NCBI GenBank assembly: GCA_022825235.1
Contig: JAJDYI010000087.1
Location: forward strand, 1-53,081
DNA length: 53,081 bases
Origin: Alphaproteobacteria bacterium
GTDB taxonomy: Bacteria; Pseudomonadota; Alphaproteobacteria; TMED109
Direction of reading: 5' to 3'
Shown in pieces: positions 25,102-35,264 of this stretch (position 1 is its first letter; every line of letters begins with the position of its first letter). The position numbers and the translations under genes are program-made. A model generated the notes under the pieces. That model was given only the letters and a program-made list of their open reading frames with translations. It made no database searches and had not been told where the DNA came from.

Positions 25102-25464
25102 ATGACACGCGTCACCAGCGGCGTCACCACGCGCCGACGCCACCGCCGGGTCATCAAGGCAGCCAAGGGCGCCCGGGGCCGGCAGAAGAACACGTACCGC
25201 GCCGCCGTCCAGCGCGTCGAGAAGAACCTCCAGTACGCGTACCGGGATCGCCGGACCCGCAAGCGGGACTTCCGCAGCCTGTGGATTCAGCGCATCAACG
25301 CCGCCGCCCGGACGCACGGGCTGCGGTACGGCGACCTGATCAACGGACTGGGCCGTGCAGGCGTCGAGCTGGACCGCAAGGTCCTCGCCGATCTGGCAGT
25401 GCGCGACCCGGATGCCTTCGGCCTGGTGGTCAAGCAGGCGCAAGCCGCCCTCGAGGCGCGCTGA
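25102..25464 (+). CDS. rplT: 50S ribosomal protein L20
   Basis: A 120-residue primary rRNA-binding protein required early in large-subunit assembly; in several bacteria it also represses its own operon. The sequence has the typical very basic N-terminal half ([40 protein letters not shown]) and the globular C-terminal half ([20 protein letters not shown]-like). Length is standard. The ATG follows rpmI by 15 bases, and pheS begins 43 bases downstream, the usual rpmI-rplT-pheS-pheT order. Confidence 0.98.
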   Translation: MTRVTSGVTTRRRHRRVIKAAKGARGRQKNTYRAAVQRVEKNLQYAYRDRRTRKRDFRSLWIQRINAAARTHGLRYGDLINGLGRAGVELDRKVLADLAVRDPDAFGLVVKQAQAALEAR

Positions 25465-25507
25465 CCCGACCCCGCCCAGCAACCGGGCCAAGCGCCGGAA
25501 GGGCCCG

Positions 25508-26596
25508 ATGAGCACGTTCCTTTCCCAGGCCGCCGCACTCGAGGAAGAGTTGCTCGCGGCGGTGCAGGCCGCGGCGGACCCGGACGACCTCGAGGCCGTG
25601 CGCATCCGGGCACTCGGCCGGAAGAGCGAGCTCAACGGCATGCTCCGCTCCGTCGCCAGCCTCCCGGGAGACGAGCGCCGCGGCGCCGGCCAGCACCTCA
25701 ACGCCGTCAAGGAACGCCTGGCCAACGCGCTGCGTGAACGCCACGCCGCGCTGGAGGACGCCGCACTCGAGGCCCGTCTCGCCGCCGAACGCGCCGACAT
25801 CACCCTGCCCTCGCGCCGCCAGCCTCCGGGTCGCGCCCACCCGATCTCGCGGACGCTGGACGAGATGACCGCCATCCTGGGCGAACTCGGCTTCCAGATC
25901 GCCGAGGGTCCGCACATCGAGGACGATTTCCACAACTTCACGGCGCTCAACATGCCGCCTGAGCATCCGGCCCGTCAGGACGTCGACACCTTTTATCTCC
26001 GCGCCCCCGACGGCGGCGAACGCAAGGTCCTGCGCACGCACACGTCACCCGTTCAGATCCGGGCCCTGCGGGCCGGCGAGCCGCCGATTCGGATCATCGC
26101 ACCCGGCCGCACCTTCCGATGCGACCGCGACGCCACTCATGCGCCCATGTTCCACCAGATCGAGGGACTGGCCGTCGACCGCGATCTCACCATGGGCCAC
26201 CTCAAGGGCACCATCGCCACGTTCGTGCGGGCCTTTTTCGCCAGGGACGACGTCGAGGTCCGGTTCCGCCCGTCGTACTTCCCGTTCACCGAACCCTCCG
26301 CCGAGGTCGACATCAGCTACCGCCGGACGGAACGCGGGCTCGAGATCGGCGCCGGCGGCGACTGGCTCGAAGTGATGGGGTGCGGGATGGTCCATCCCCG
26401 CGTGCTCGACAACTGCGGAGTCGACGGGAACGCCTGGCAGGGCTTCGCGTGGGGGCTCGGGGTCGAGCGCTTCGCCATGCTCAAGTACGGGATTCCCGAT
26501 CTCCGCACGTTCTTCGAGTCCGATGTCGCCTGGCTCCGCCACTACGGCTTCGACATGCTGGCCCGGCCCAATCTGCTGGACGGCCTCGATCCATGA
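25508..26596 (+). CDS. pheS: Phenylalanyl-tRNA synthetase alpha chain
   Basis: Catalytic class II subunit of the alpha2-beta2 enzyme that charges tRNA-Phe. The 362-residue protein has an N-terminal coiled-coil arm (charged helices to about residue 90), the entry HPISRTLDEM and the substrate region MPPEHPARQ. Motif 2 lies around RTFRCDRDATHAPMFHQIEG and the motif 3 region is GFAWGLGVERFAML. The ATG at 25508 has GAAGGG just upstream. The stop overlaps the pheT start as ATGA, which would help balanced synthesis of the two chains. Confidence 0.97.
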   Translation: MSTFLSQAAALEEELLAAVQAAADPDDLEAVRIRALGRKSELNGMLRSVASLPGDERRGAGQHLNAVKERLANALRERHAALEDAALEARLAAERADITLPSRRQPPGRAHPISRTLDEMTAILGELGFQIAEGPHIEDDFHNFTALNMPPEHPARQDVDTFYLRAPDGGERKVLRTHTSPVQIRALRAGEPPIRIIAPGRTFRCDRDATHAPMFHQIEGLAVDRDLTMGHLKGTIATFVRAFFARDDVEVRFRPSYFPFTEPSAEVDISYRRTERGLEIGAGGDWLEVMGCGMVHPRVLDNCGVDGNAWQGFAWGLGVERFAMLKYGIPDLRTFFESDVAWLRHYGFDMLARPNLLDGLDP

Positions 26597-28998
26597 AGTT
26601 CACGCTGTCCTGGCTCCGGGAACATCTCGAGACCGATGCCATCCTCCCGGATATCGCCGACCGCCTGACCGCGATCGGGCTGGAAATCGAGGCGGTGGAG
26701 GATCGCCGGGAGGCGCTGGCGCCGTTCGTGGTCGCCAGGGTGGTGGAGGCCCGGCCGCATCCCAACGCCGACCGGCTCAGCGTGTGCACCGTCGATGCCG
26801 GCGACGGCACCGTGCCGGTCGTCTGTGGTGCGCCCAACGCCCGGACCGGCATGAAGGCCGTGTTCGCACCCATCGGTACGCACATTCCGGGCAGCGGCAT
26901 CACGCTGTCGGAAAAGACGATCCGCGGCGTGACCGGGCAGGGCATGCTCTGCTCAGCCTACGAACTGGGACTGGGCGAGGACCACGACGGCATCATCGAG
27001 CTGCCGCAGGACGCCCCGGTCGGCGCGGCGTACGCGCCATGGGCGGGAACCGACGACCCCGTCCTTGAAATCGCGCTCACACCCAACCGCGGCGACTGCG
27101 CCAGCGTCCGGGGAATTGCACGCGACCTGGCCGCCGCCGGCGTCGGCAGGCTGCGCGAGCTTCCCGTCGAGCCCGTGGCCGGCTCGTACGAGAGTCCCGT
27201 CGCCTGGCTTCGCGCCCTCGACGAGCGCGGCGACGCCTGCCCCCTGGTGGCCGGCCGGTACTTCCGGAACGTCACCAACGGCCCCAGTCCGGAGTGGATG
27301 CAACGCCGCCTCCGGGCCGTCGGGCTCCGCCCGATCTCCGCTCTGGTCGACATCACGAACTACGTCACCCTCGACCGCGGTCGGCCCCTGCACGTGTTCG
27401 ACGCGGACAAGGTGACCGGGGATCTCCGGATGCGGATGGCGCGGGCCGGCGAGTCGCTGACTGCGCTCGACGGGAGCACGTACGCGCTGGACCCCGACAT
27501 CACGGTGATCGCCGACGATGCGCGCGTGTGCGCCATCGGCGGCATCATGGGCGGCGAGGAAACCGGTTGCTCGGCGGACACGCGCAATGTTTTCCTGGAG
27601 GTCGCCCTCTTCGACCCCGTCCGGACGGCCCGGTCAGGCCGCCGCCTGGGGATCCTCTCGGACGCGCGCTACCGCTTCGAGCGCGGCGTGGATCCGACGT
27701 CGGCGGACTGGGGCGTCCATGAGGCGACCCGGCTGATCCTCGAGCTGTGCGGGGGCGAGGCGAGCGAGATCGTCCAGGCCGGCGCGATGCCGCCGGCACC
27801 CGCGCCGGTCTCCTTCCGGCCGGGCCAGGTGGCATCCCTCGGGGGCGTGGCCGTGCCCGAGCAGCGCCAGGCCGCCATCCTCGACGGGCTGGGGTTCGGC
27901 GTCGAGCACGCCGCGCCGGACTGGCAGGTCACGCCGCCCGTCTGGCGTCCCGACATCGATGGCGAGGCCGACCTGGTAGAGGAGATTCTTCGGATCCACG
28001 GCTTCGACACCATCCCCGAGACGCCCGTGGAACGGACGGGCGTGCTGCCGGAACGGGCGGCCGGACCCGCCGTCGTGCAGGCCGCCCGCGTGCGCTCGGC
28101 GCTCACGGCGCGGGGCCTCGACGAGACCGTGACGTTCTCCTTCGTGAGTGCCGAACTGGCCCGTGCCTTTGGCGGCGGCGGCGAGTCGCTGCGGCTCGCC
28201 AACCCGATCTCGCCCGAACTCGACACGATGCGACCCTCCATCCTGCCGTCGCTGCTGAGCGCCGCCGCCGCCAACGCGGCGCGCGGGGTGCGCGACACCG
28301 GCCTGTTCGAGGTGGGGGCCGCCTATCGCGACACCACGCCGGAGGGCGAACGCCGCGCCGCCGGGTGCCTGCGCTTCGGGAATGCCGCGCCGCGCCACTG
28401 GGCGGAAACCGTGCGGGCAGTCGACCTGTTCGACGCCAAGGCCGACGCCGAGGCGGCCCTTGCCGCCGCCGGGGCGCCGGTCGCCAGGCTGCAGGCGCGC
28501 GCGGAGGCGCCCGCATGGTTCCACCCGGGCCACTCGGGGGTGCTGGCGCTCGGCCCGGGCATCCTCGCCGCGTTCGGGGAACTGCACCCGCGGTTGCTGC
28601 GGAGAGTCGGCCTCGACCTGCCGGTGGTGGCGGCCGAGATCTTCCTCGACGCCGTGCCGTCCAGCCGCCGGAAGTCGGGGAACCGGGGGGCGCTGGCAAG
28701 GCACAGCCTGATGCCGCTCACGCGCGACTTCGCATTTCTCGTGCCGGCCTCGACGCCGGCCGCGAGCGTGGTGCGGGCCGCCGCGCGGGCCGAGCCGAAG
28801 CTCGTCAGCCGCGTGGATGTCTTCGACGTATGGGAAGGCGACGACCTGCCCCCCGACATGAAGTCGGTGGCGATCGAGGTCGTGCTGCAGCCCCAGGACC
28901 AGCCGCTGGATGACGCCGCGATCCAGCGCACCGCGGATGCCATCGTCGACGCCGTCGCCAAGGGTGCGGGCGGGCAGCTTCGAGGGGGACATGCCTGA
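26593..28998 (+). CDS. pheT: Phenylalanyl-tRNA synthetase beta chain
   Basis: Second subunit of the enzyme, with tRNA binding and tyrosine editing. The 801-residue protein has, in order, [14 protein letters not shown], an EMAP/OB-type tRNA-binding domain ([24 protein letters not shown]), the B3/B4 editing core ([28 protein letters not shown]), and the B5 domain. A catalytic-like region ([30 protein letters not shown]) and a C-terminal ferredoxin-fold anticodon-binding domain ([10 protein letters not shown]) follow. The start overlaps the pheS stop, and the end overlaps lepA by 8 bases. Confidence 0.97.
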   Translation: MKFTLSWLREHLETDAILPDIADRLTAIGLEIEAVEDRREALAPFVVARVVEARPHPNADRLSVCTVDAGDGTVPVVCGAPNARTGMKAVFAPIGTHIPGSGITLSEKTIRGVTGQGMLCSAYELGLGEDHDGIIELPQDAPVGAAYAPWAGTDDPVLEIALTPNRGDCASVRGIARDLAAAGVGRLRELPVEPVAGSYESPVAWLRALDERGDACPLVAGRYFRNVTNGPSPEWMQRRLRAVGLRPISALVDITNYVTLDRGRPLHVFDADKVTGDLRMRMARAGESLTALDGSTYALDPDITVIADDARVCAIGGIMGGEETGCSADTRNVFLEVALFDPVRTARSGRRLGILSDARYRFERGVDPTSADWGVHEATRLILELCGGEASEIVQAGAMPPAPAPVSFRPGQVASLGGVAVPEQRQAAILDGLGFGVEHAAPDWQVTPPVWRPDIDGEADLVEEILRIHGFDTIPETPVERTGVLPERAAGPAVVQAARVRSALTARGLDETVTFSFVSAELARAFGGGGESLRLANPISPELDTMRPSILPSLLSAAAANAARGVRDTGLFEVGAAYRDTTPEGERRAAGCLRFGNAAPRHWAETVRAVDLFDAKADAEAALAAAGAPVARLQARAEAPAWFHPGHSGVLALGPGILAAFGELHPRLLRRVGLDLPVVAAEIFLDAVPSSRRKSGNRGALARHSLMPLTRDFAFLVPASTPAASVVRAAARAEPKLVSRVDVFDVWEGDDLPPDMKSVAIEVVLQPQDQPLDDAAIQRTADAIVDAVAKGAGGQLRGGHA

Positions 28999-30808
28999 GC
29001 CCGGGCGTACGCATCCGGTCGCCCATATTCGCAACGTCTCCGTGATCGCTCACATCGACCACGGCAAGTCCACGCTGGCCGACCGCCTGATCGAACGCGC
29101 GGGCGCGCTCGAGGCCCGTTCCATGCGCGCGCAGGTCCTGGACTCGATGGATCTCGAGCGGGAGCGCGGCATCACGATCAAGGCGCAGACGGTGCGCCTC
29201 GCCCACGAGGTTGGGGGGACCCGCTATCTCATCAACCTGATCGACACTCCCGGCCACGTCGACTTCACCTACGAAGTGAGCCGCAGTCTCGCCGCGAGCG
29301 AAGGTTCGGTCCTCGTCGTGGACGCCACCCAGGGCGTCGAGGCGCAGACGATCGCGAACGCCTATCTGGCGGTCGACAACGACCACACGATCATTCCCGT
29401 ACTAAACAAGATCGACCTCGCCGCCGCGGACGAGGACCGCGTGCGAACCCAGATCGAGGACACCATCGGGCTGGACAGCACCACCGCGCTGAGCGTGTCG
29501 GCGAAGACCGGCGCCGGGATCGATGTCCTGCTGGACGCGATCGTGGAACGCATCCCGCCGCCGGCCACCGCGCCCGATGCGCCCCTGGCCGCCTTGCTGG
29601 TCGACAGCTGGTACGACACCTACCTCGGCGTGATGGTCCTGGTGCGGGTCGTCGACGGCGTGCTCGAAGCGGGCCAGAAGATCCGGATGATGGCCAGTGG
29701 CGCCGACTACCAGATCGATCGGGTCGGCATCTTCGAGCCGATGCCGCGTCCCGCCGAAGCACTGGCCGCGGGCGAGGTGGGGTTCTTCACCGCGTCCATC
29801 CGTCAGGTGTCCGACACGCAGGTCGGTGACACCGTCACCGATGCCCGCCGGCCGGCCGACGTGCCGCTGCCGGGGTTCCGCGAGTCGGTTCCCGTCGTGT
29901 TCTGCGGCCTGTATCCCGCCGACGCCAGCGACTACCGCCACCTCCGGGACTCACTCGCGAAGCTGCATCTGAACGACGCCTCCGTCCACTACGAACCGGA
30001 ATCGAGCGCTGCCCTGGGTCTCGGCTTCCGGTGCGGGTGCCTGGGGCTGCTCCACCTCGAGATCATTCAGGAGCGCCTGGAGCGGGAATTCGGTCTCGAC
30101 CTGGTGACCACGGCACCCAGCGTGGTGTACCGCCTGGGTCTCACCGACGGCCGCGACATCGAGTTGCATAACCCCGTCGACTGGCCGGACCAAAGCCGCA
30201 TCCGGTCGGTCGAGGAGCCCTGGATCCGCGCGACGATCCTGGTGCCGGACCAGTACCTCGGCAACGTCCTGAAGCTCTGCACGGAGAAGCGCGGTGCGCA
30301 GACCGATCTCACCTACGTCGGCAGCCGCGCGATGGTCGTCTACGCCCTGCCCCTGAACGAGGTGGTGTTCGACTTCTACGACCGCCTCAAGTCCGCGACC
30401 AGCGGTTACGCCTCCTTCGACTACGAACTGGACGACTACCGGGCCGGCGACCTGGTGCGGGTCGCCATCCTGGTCGACGGGCAATCGGTCGACAGCCTGT
30501 CCTTCATCGCCCACCGAAGTCGGGCGGAAGGCCGCGGACGGGCCCTCTGCACCAAACTCAAGGGGCTGATCCCGCGTCAGCTGTACAAGGTGTCGCTGCA
30601 GGCGGCCATCGGGGGCAAGATCATTGCGCGCGAGACGATCGCGGCGCTCCGCAAGGACGTGACCGCGAAGTGCTACGGGGGCGACGTCACGCGCAAGCGG
30701 AAGCTCCTCGAAAAGCAGAAAGCCGGCAAGAAACGCATGCGCCAGATCGGGAACGTCGAGATCCCCCAATCCGCTATGCTGGCGGTCCTGCGAGCCGAAG
30801 AACCGTAA
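28991..30808 (+). CDS. lepA: Elongation factor 4 (LepA)
   Basis: Ribosome-bound GTPase related to EF-G that acts during translation stress and 30S assembly. The 605-residue protein carries G1 AHIDHGKST, the switch region [15 protein letters not shown]3 DTPGHVDF and G4 NKID. The LepA-specific C terminus is present ([32 protein letters not shown] and KQKAGKKRM). The ATG at 28991 has an excellent ribosome site (GAGGGGG, 2-3 bases away) and lies inside the end of pheT. Closes the translation gene run. Confidence 0.97.
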   Translation: MPEPGRTHPVAHIRNVSVIAHIDHGKSTLADRLIERAGALEARSMRAQVLDSMDLERERGITIKAQTVRLAHEVGGTRYLINLIDTPGHVDFTYEVSRSLAASEGSVLVVDATQGVEAQTIANAYLAVDNDHTIIPVLNKIDLAAADEDRVRTQIEDTIGLDSTTALSVSAKTGAGIDVLLDAIVERIPPPATAPDAPLAALLVDSWYDTYLGVMVLVRVVDGVLEAGQKIRMMASGADYQIDRVGIFEPMPRPAEALAAGEVGFFTASIRQVSDTQVGDTVTDARRPADVPLPGFRESVPVVFCGLYPADASDYRHLRDSLAKLHLNDASVHYEPESSAALGLGFRCGCLGLLHLEIIQERLEREFGLDLVTTAPSVVYRLGLTDGRDIELHNPVDWPDQSRIRSVEEPWIRATILVPDQYLGNVLKLCTEKRGAQTDLTYVGSRAMVVYALPLNEVVFDFYDRLKSATSGYASFDYELDDYRAGDLVRVAILVDGQSVDSLSFIAHRSRAEGRGRALCTKLKGLIPRQLYKVSLQAAIGGKIIARETIAALRKDVTAKCYGGDVTRKRKLLEKQKAGKKRMRQIGNVEIPQSAMLAVLRAEEP

Positions 30809-30810
30809 AC

Positions 30811-30826
30811 CGGCGGCGCACCGCCG
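30811..30826. terminator. Hairpin directly after lepA
   Basis: CGGCGG at 30811-30816 pairs with CCGCCG at 30821-30826 around a CGCA loop, starting two bases after the lepA stop. It is well placed to end the rpmI-lepA transcript but is not followed by T residues. Confidence 0.4.
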
Positions 30827-30944
30827 CGGATCGTGCGTGCGGCTGGACGGGGGGGGCGCCCGCCGGACCGGCGCCGCCTCGCCGGTCCCCGCAGCATGAC
30901 CGTCGCGCGGCGGGCAGCAGCCTTCTGTGGAGAGTTGGGTCACC

Positions 30945-32309
30945 ATGAGCGACACCGTGAAGTACGTCTTGGCAGAGGACCGCATCCCGCGGTCCTGGTA
31001 CAACATCCAGGCGGACCTGCCGGAACCCCTGCCGCCGGTCCTGCACCCCGGAACCGGCGAGCCCATCGGGCCGGACGATCTCGCTCCGCTGTTTCCGATG
31101 GCCCTGATCGGCCAAGAGGTCTCGACCGAACGCGACATCGAGATCCCCGAACCGGTGCGGCAGATCTACCGGCAGTGGCGTCCCAGTCCGCTGTACCGGG
31201 CCCGGCGGCTCGAAGCAGCCCTCGATACCCCCGCCAAGATCTACTACAAGTACGAAGGCGTGAGCCCGGCCGGCAGCCACAAGCCAAACACGGCGGTGGC
31301 GCAGGCGTTCTACAACAAGGACGCCGGCACCAAGCGCATCGCGACGGAAACCGGCGCGGGCCAGTGGGGGTCGTCGCTGGCCTACGCAGGCAGCCTCTTC
31401 GGACTGGACATCGACGTCTACATGGTCAGGGTCAGCTTCGAGCAGAAGCCCTACCGGAAGGCGATGATGGAGAGCTACGGGGCGCGCTGCGTCGCGAGTC
31501 CGTCCACGGAGACGCAGGCCGGGCGCGCGGTGCTCGAGGAGCACCCGGACTCGACCGGCAGCCTCGGGATCGCCATCTCGGAAGCCGTGGAGGTGGCGGC
31601 CCAGAACGAGGACACCAAGTACTCGCTCGGCAGCGTCCTCAACCATGTCCTGCTCCATCAGACGGTGGTGGGCCAGGAAGCCCTGGAACAGATGCACATG
31701 GCCGGGAACTACCCGGACATCCTGGTGGGCTGCACCGGCGGTGGCAGCAACTTTGCCGGGATGGTGAACCCGTTTCTCGGCCGCCAGCTGCGCGGAGGAC
31801 CCAAGGTCCGGGTCATCGCCGTCGAGCCGGCGGCGTGTCCCTCGCTGACCCGGGGCAAGTACGCCTACGACTTCGGCGACACCGGCCATCTCACGCCCCT
31901 CGTGAAGATGCACACGCTGGGGTCGACCTTCGTGCCGCCGGGATTTCACGCGGGCGGCCTGCGTTATCACGGGATGGCTCCCCTCGTCAGCCACCTACAC
32001 CACCTGGGCCTGATCGAAGCCCGCGCCTACCACCAGAAGGAGTGTTTCGCCGCCGGAGTGCAGTTCGCCCGCACCGAGGGAATCGTCCCGGCCCCGGAAG
32101 CGACGCACGCCGTCAAGGGGGCCATCGACGAAGCCATGAAATGCCGCGCCGCCGGAGCCGGGCGCACGATCCTCTTCAATCTGTGCGGCCACGGCCACTT
32201 CGACATGCAGGCGTACAGCGACTACTTCGCCGGCGACCTGACCGATCAGGCCTACGACGAAGGTGAGCTCGCGATGGCTCTGGCGGGCCTGCCATCCGTC
32301 GCAGCCTAG
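30945..32309 (+). CDS. TrpB-like pyridoxal-phosphate enzyme (TrpB2 type)
   Basis: A 454-residue fold-type II PLP enzyme of the tryptophan synthase beta-2 class, longer than ordinary TrpB (about 400). It has WRPSPLYRA, the cofactor lysine in GSHKPNTA, the active-site ETGAGQWG, and the phosphate-binding glycine loop [11 protein letters not shown]. The ending region [13 protein letters not shown] is typical of TrpB2. Such enzymes can make tryptophan from indole and serine without TrpA, and may salvage free indole. No trpA is adjacent. The ATG at 30945 is used; an in-frame GTG at 30927 is possible. A 136-base gap follows lepA. Confidence 0.9.
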   Translation: MSDTVKYVLAEDRIPRSWYNIQADLPEPLPPVLHPGTGEPIGPDDLAPLFPMALIGQEVSTERDIEIPEPVRQIYRQWRPSPLYRARRLEAALDTPAKIYYKYEGVSPAGSHKPNTAVAQAFYNKDAGTKRIATETGAGQWGSSLAYAGSLFGLDIDVYMVRVSFEQKPYRKAMMESYGARCVASPSTETQAGRAVLEEHPDSTGSLGIAISEAVEVAAQNEDTKYSLGSVLNHVLLHQTVVGQEALEQMHMAGNYPDILVGCTGGGSNFAGMVNPFLGRQLRGGPKVRVIAVEPAACPSLTRGKYAYDFGDTGHLTPLVKMHTLGSTFVPPGFHAGGLRYHGMAPLVSHLHHLGLIEARAYHQKECFAAGVQFARTEGIVPAPEATHAVKGAIDEAMKCRAAGAGRTILFNLCGHGHFDMQAYSDYFAGDLTDQAYDEGELAMALAGLPSVAA

Positions 32310-32419
32310 TCGGGCCGGGGCTCCATCGGGCTTCCGGCAGGGGTTCGGGTCCGCGTTCCTGACCTGGCCCCGGGGTCGCGGTCGCGACGCCCGTCTCGTC
32401 ACGCCCCCCCGGCGGGCTC

Positions 32420-32425
32420 TACACT
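32420..32425 (+). promoter_or_regulatory. Putative -10 element for the exonuclease-kdsD-lpt run
   Basis: TACACT lies 33 bases upstream of the ATG at 32458 in a 148-base spacer. At 17-base spacing the -35 position reads CGTCAC, which resembles the CATCAC at the same place before dnaX but not TTGACA. This is a weak call based on position and the -10 match. Confidence 0.25.
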
Positions 32426-32457
32426 GAGCTTCCTCCGGCCACCGGAGTTCGCGTCCC

Positions 32458-33090
32458 ATGGACATCCATTTCCACGAAGACGATCTACCTTCCGGCCTGG
32501 CGTTTCCCGACGGCGCGGCAGTCGACACCGAGTCGATGGGACTCGCCGTGGCCCGGGACCGGCTTTGCCTCGCGCAGGTCTCGGCCGGTGACGGCACCGT
32601 GCACCTGGTCCGCTTCCGGCGGGGCGCCTACGACGCGCCCCGCCTCAAGGCCCTGCTGGAGGACCGGGACACGTTGAAGCTGTACCACTTTGCCAGGGCG
32701 GACATCACGACGCTCCAGCATCACCTCGGCGTGCGGTCGTACCCCAACTACTGCACCAAGATCGCGTCCCGGTTCGCACGGACCTATACCGATCGCCACG
32801 GCCTCAAGGATCTTTGCAAGGAGCTGCTCGGTGTGGACATCTCCAAGCAGCAGCAGCAGACCGACTGGGGAGCGGAGACACTGACGCCCCAGCAGCAGCG
32901 CTACGCCGCGACCGACGTACTGCACCTGCACCGACTTCGCACCATCCTCGACACCATGCTGGCGCGCGAAGGCCGCCAGGATCTCGCGCACCAGTGCTTC
33001 GAGTTCCTGCCCGCCCGGGTCACTCTGGATCTCATGGGCTGGGCCGACGCGGACCCGTTCTCGCACGACATGTACCCCAATCGCCCGTGA
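32458..33090 (+). CDS. Ribonuclease D-like 3'-5' exonuclease
   Basis: DEDD-family exoribonuclease, probably acting on RNA 3' ends. The 210-residue protein contains only the exonuclease domain; full-length RNase D carries C-terminal HRDC domains that are absent here. The catalytic set is complete: VDTES (Asp and Glu), YHFARADITTL (Asp), and YAATDVLHL (Tyr and Asp of the DEDDy subtype). LCKELLGVDISKQQQQTDWG is the usual RNase D stretch between the last two motifs. It heads the kdsD-lptCAB-rpoN run, two bases before kdsD, an arrangement I recall from alphaproteobacteria. Confidence 0.9.
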   Translation: MDIHFHEDDLPSGLAFPDGAAVDTESMGLAVARDRLCLAQVSAGDGTVHLVRFRRGAYDAPRLKALLEDRDTLKLYHFARADITTLQHHLGVRSYPNYCTKIASRFARTYTDRHGLKDLCKELLGVDISKQQQQTDWGAETLTPQQQRYAATDVLHLHRLRTILDTMLAREGRQDLAHQCFEFLPARVTLDLMGWADADPFSHDMYPNRP

Positions 33091-33091
33091 C

Positions 33092-34090
33092 ATGACCTCC
33101 GCGATGACCAGGGCGACTGACGGCCCGCGGCCCGCGCGCACTTCCGACCTCGCCATCGCCCGCCGGGTGGTGCGAGCGGAAGCGGAGGGACTGGGGGTGC
33201 TTGCGGCGGCAATCGGACCGGCATTCCAGGCTGCTGCCGACGTCCTCGCGGCAACCAAGGGGCGGGTGATCGTGACCGGCATGGGCAAGTCCGGCCACAT
33301 CGCCCGGAAGGTTGCCTCCACGCTGGCCTCCACCGGCACGCCGGCCTACTTCGTGCATGCCGCCGAGGCCAGCCACGGCGACCTCGGCATGATCGCACCA
33401 AACGATACGGTGCTGGCGTTCTCGAATTCCGGCGAAACCGCCGAACTCTCGGACCTGCTGGCCTACGTGCGCCGCTTCGGGATCCCACTCGTCGCCGTCA
33501 CCAGCGTCGCCACCAGCACGCTGGCCACGACGGCGGACGCCGCGATCGTCCTGCCTGACGTCCCTGAAGCCTGTCCCATCGGGCTCGCCCCGACGGTCTC
33601 CACGACCCTGGCAATCGCCGCCGGCGATGCTCTCGCCGCCGTGTTGCTGGAGCGCGGCGGCTTCACGGCCGAGGACTTTCGCGGCCTGCATCCGGGCGGC
33701 CGGCTCGGTGCCCGACTCGTTCGGGTCGCCGACCTCATGCACACCGGCACAGCCCTCCCGTTGATCGATGAACGCGCCCCCATGCGCGAAACCATCCTCT
33801 TGATGACCGAAAAGGGGCTTGGGTGTGCCGGCGTCACCGGTCCAGGCGGCCGGCTGACCGGTGCCGTCACCGATGGCGACCTCCGGCGGAATATGGCGCC
33901 CGATCTCCTCGAACGGGTCACCCGCGACATCATGACCCAGAACCCGGCAACGATCCCGGCGGAAGCCCTCGGCGCGGAGGCGCTAGCCAAGATGAACGAA
34001 CGCGGCATCACGAGCCTGTTCGTGACGGAGAACGGGCTCCCCAGCGGCGTGATCCACATGCACGATTGCCTCCGTGCCGGAATCGCGTAG
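33092..34090 (+). CDS. kdsD: Arabinose-5-phosphate isomerase
   Basis: Interconverts ribulose-5-phosphate and arabinose-5-phosphate, the first committed step to KDO. The 332-residue KpsF/GutQ-type protein has an N-terminal sugar-isomerase (SIS) domain with GMGKSGHIARKVASTLASTG, FSNSGET and PTVSTTLAIAAGDALA. GLHPGGRLG then leads into two CBS domains (VADLMHTG, VTDGDLRR, DIMTQNP, VIHMHDCLRAGIA). It works upstream of kdsB, found near the other end of the window. The ATG is two bases after the exonuclease stop, and the TAG stop shares its last base with the lptC GTG. Confidence 0.95.
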   Translation: MTSAMTRATDGPRPARTSDLAIARRVVRAEAEGLGVLAAAIGPAFQAAADVLAATKGRVIVTGMGKSGHIARKVASTLASTGTPAYFVHAAEASHGDLGMIAPNDTVLAFSNSGETAELSDLLAYVRRFGIPLVAVTSVATSTLATTADAAIVLPDVPEACPIGLAPTVSTTLAIAAGDALAAVLLERGGFTAEDFRGLHPGGRLGARLVRVADLMHTGTALPLIDERAPMRETILLMTEKGLGCAGVTGPGGRLTGAVTDGDLRRNMAPDLLERVTRDIMTQNPATIPAEALGAEALAKMNERGITSLFVTENGLPSGVIHMHDCLRAGIA

Positions 34091-34740
34091 TGGCCGCCTC
34101 CGGACCCCCGGCCGTATTCCCGCACGGGTGGGACAGTCAGCGCCGCCGCAACCACCGCCCGCCCGCCCGTTCGCGCCCCCACGTGTTGCGGGCGATCAAG
34201 CTGCTGCTGTTGCTCGGCGGGCTCGGGTCGATCGCGATGATCATGCTGTGGGATACGGGCCGGCCCCCCGGCGTCGAGGGTGTGCCCGGGACTTCCTCGT
34301 CCGCGCCGCGCCACGTCATGTCGGGCGCTCGGCTGGTCGGGACCGACATCGAGGGTCACCGCTACCGGGTCACCGCGGCGCAGGTGTTCGAGGATTCCGG
34401 CGACGCGGACGTGGTCCGTCTGGACGACCTCCGCGCCCGGTTCTTTTCTGGTACAAGAGAAGTCTCCCTCACGGCTGGCGAAGGCCGCTACGAGACATCT
34501 GCGCGCCGCATGGTCTTGTCCGGCGGGGTGCGCTTGGATACCGAGGGCGGGACAGTGCTGGAAACCAGATCGTCGGCCTATTTCCCGGACCGGGGCCTCG
34601 TGGAAGGTGCCGAGCCCGTGCGCATGGCGGGACCATGGGGCACCGTACGCGCCGGCGGTTTCCGGTTCGACACCCTGTCCGGGACGCTCACCTTCACCGG
34701 CCGGCCGCAGCTCCAGTTGAACTCCGGCGGCGACTCCTAG
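34090..34740 (+). CDS. lptC: LPS export protein LptC
   Basis: Bitopic inner-membrane component of the lipopolysaccharide transport bridge; receives LPS from LptB2FG and hands it to LptA. The 216-residue protein has a basic, proline-rich cytoplasmic tail, one membrane segment (IKLLLLLGGLGSIAMIML, about residues 36-53) and a beta-rich periplasmic domain with the LptC-type SGARLVGTDIEGHRYRVTAA opening. The GTG at 34090 shares one base with the kdsD stop; a GTG near the membrane segment is an alternative. lptA follows after two bases. Sequence conservation in this family is low, so the call also leans on context. Confidence 0.9.
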   Translation: MAASGPPAVFPHGWDSQRRRNHRPPARSRPHVLRAIKLLLLLGGLGSIAMIMLWDTGRPPGVEGVPGTSSSAPRHVMSGARLVGTDIEGHRYRVTAAQVFEDSGDADVVRLDDLRARFFSGTREVSLTAGEGRYETSARRMVLSGGVRLDTEGGTVLETRSSAYFPDRGLVEGAEPVRMAGPWGTVRAGGFRFDTLSGTLTFTGRPQLQLNSGGDS

Positions 34741-34742
34741 CG

Positions 34743-35264
34743 GTGCGATTCCGGCTTTCCCTCCTCTGCGCGGCCGCGGTCGCTGCCGGCACCTTCCTTT
34801 CGCCGGTGGGAACGACCGTCCGGGCTGAAGACGGACACGATTTCGGCCCGACCGAGATCACGGCAGACACGCTCGAGTGGAACGACGAGGCCGCAGTGGC
34901 CACCGCGATCGGCAATGCGGTGGCCCGGCAGGCGGGACGGACCCTCCGCGCGGAACAGTTCGTCGCCCATGCGATCCGCGCCGAGGACGGATCCGTCGAC
35001 CAGATCGGGCTGATCGAGGCGACGGGTGGCGTGATCTACGAGACAGCGGTGGAACGGGCCCGCGGCGACGCTGGAAGCTACGACCTCGTTGCCGGGGTCA
35101 TCACCCTTACCGGCGAGGTGGAGCTCGAGCGCGATGGCAATCTGCTGCGTGGGGCGATCCTCACGATCGATCTGGTGAACGGGACCAGCCACGTGACCGG
35201 CGAAGGAGACGAGCGGCCGTCACTGCAGTTCGGCAACGCCGATGACGAGGACACCGCGCAGTGA
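34743..35264 (+). CDS. lptA: LPS transport periplasmic protein LptA
   Basis: Periplasmic beta-jellyroll protein that polymerises into the bridge carrying lipopolysaccharide to the outer membrane. The 173-residue product has a signal peptide (hydrophobic LSLLCAAAVAAG, cleavage near TVRA before EDG). An OstA-like domain follows with PTEITADTLEWNDEAAVATA, ARQAGRTLRAEQF and a TGEVELERDGNLLRG strand pair. The start is GTG 34743, and the TGA overlaps the lptB GTG as GTGA. Short for the family but complete. Confidence 0.91.
   Translation: MRFRLSLLCAAAVAAGTFLSPVGTTVRAEDGHDFGPTEITADTLEWNDEAAVATAIGNAVARQAGRTLRAEQFVAHAIRAEDGSVDQIGLIEATGGVIYETAVERARGDAGSYDLVAGVITLTGEVELERDGNLLRGAILTIDLVNGTSHVTGEGDERPSLQFGNADDEDTAQ

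Noticed and set aside
27634-29034. A 466-codon minus-strand open frame opposite pheT
   Set aside because: Antisense shadow of pheT; no motif and no ribosome site.
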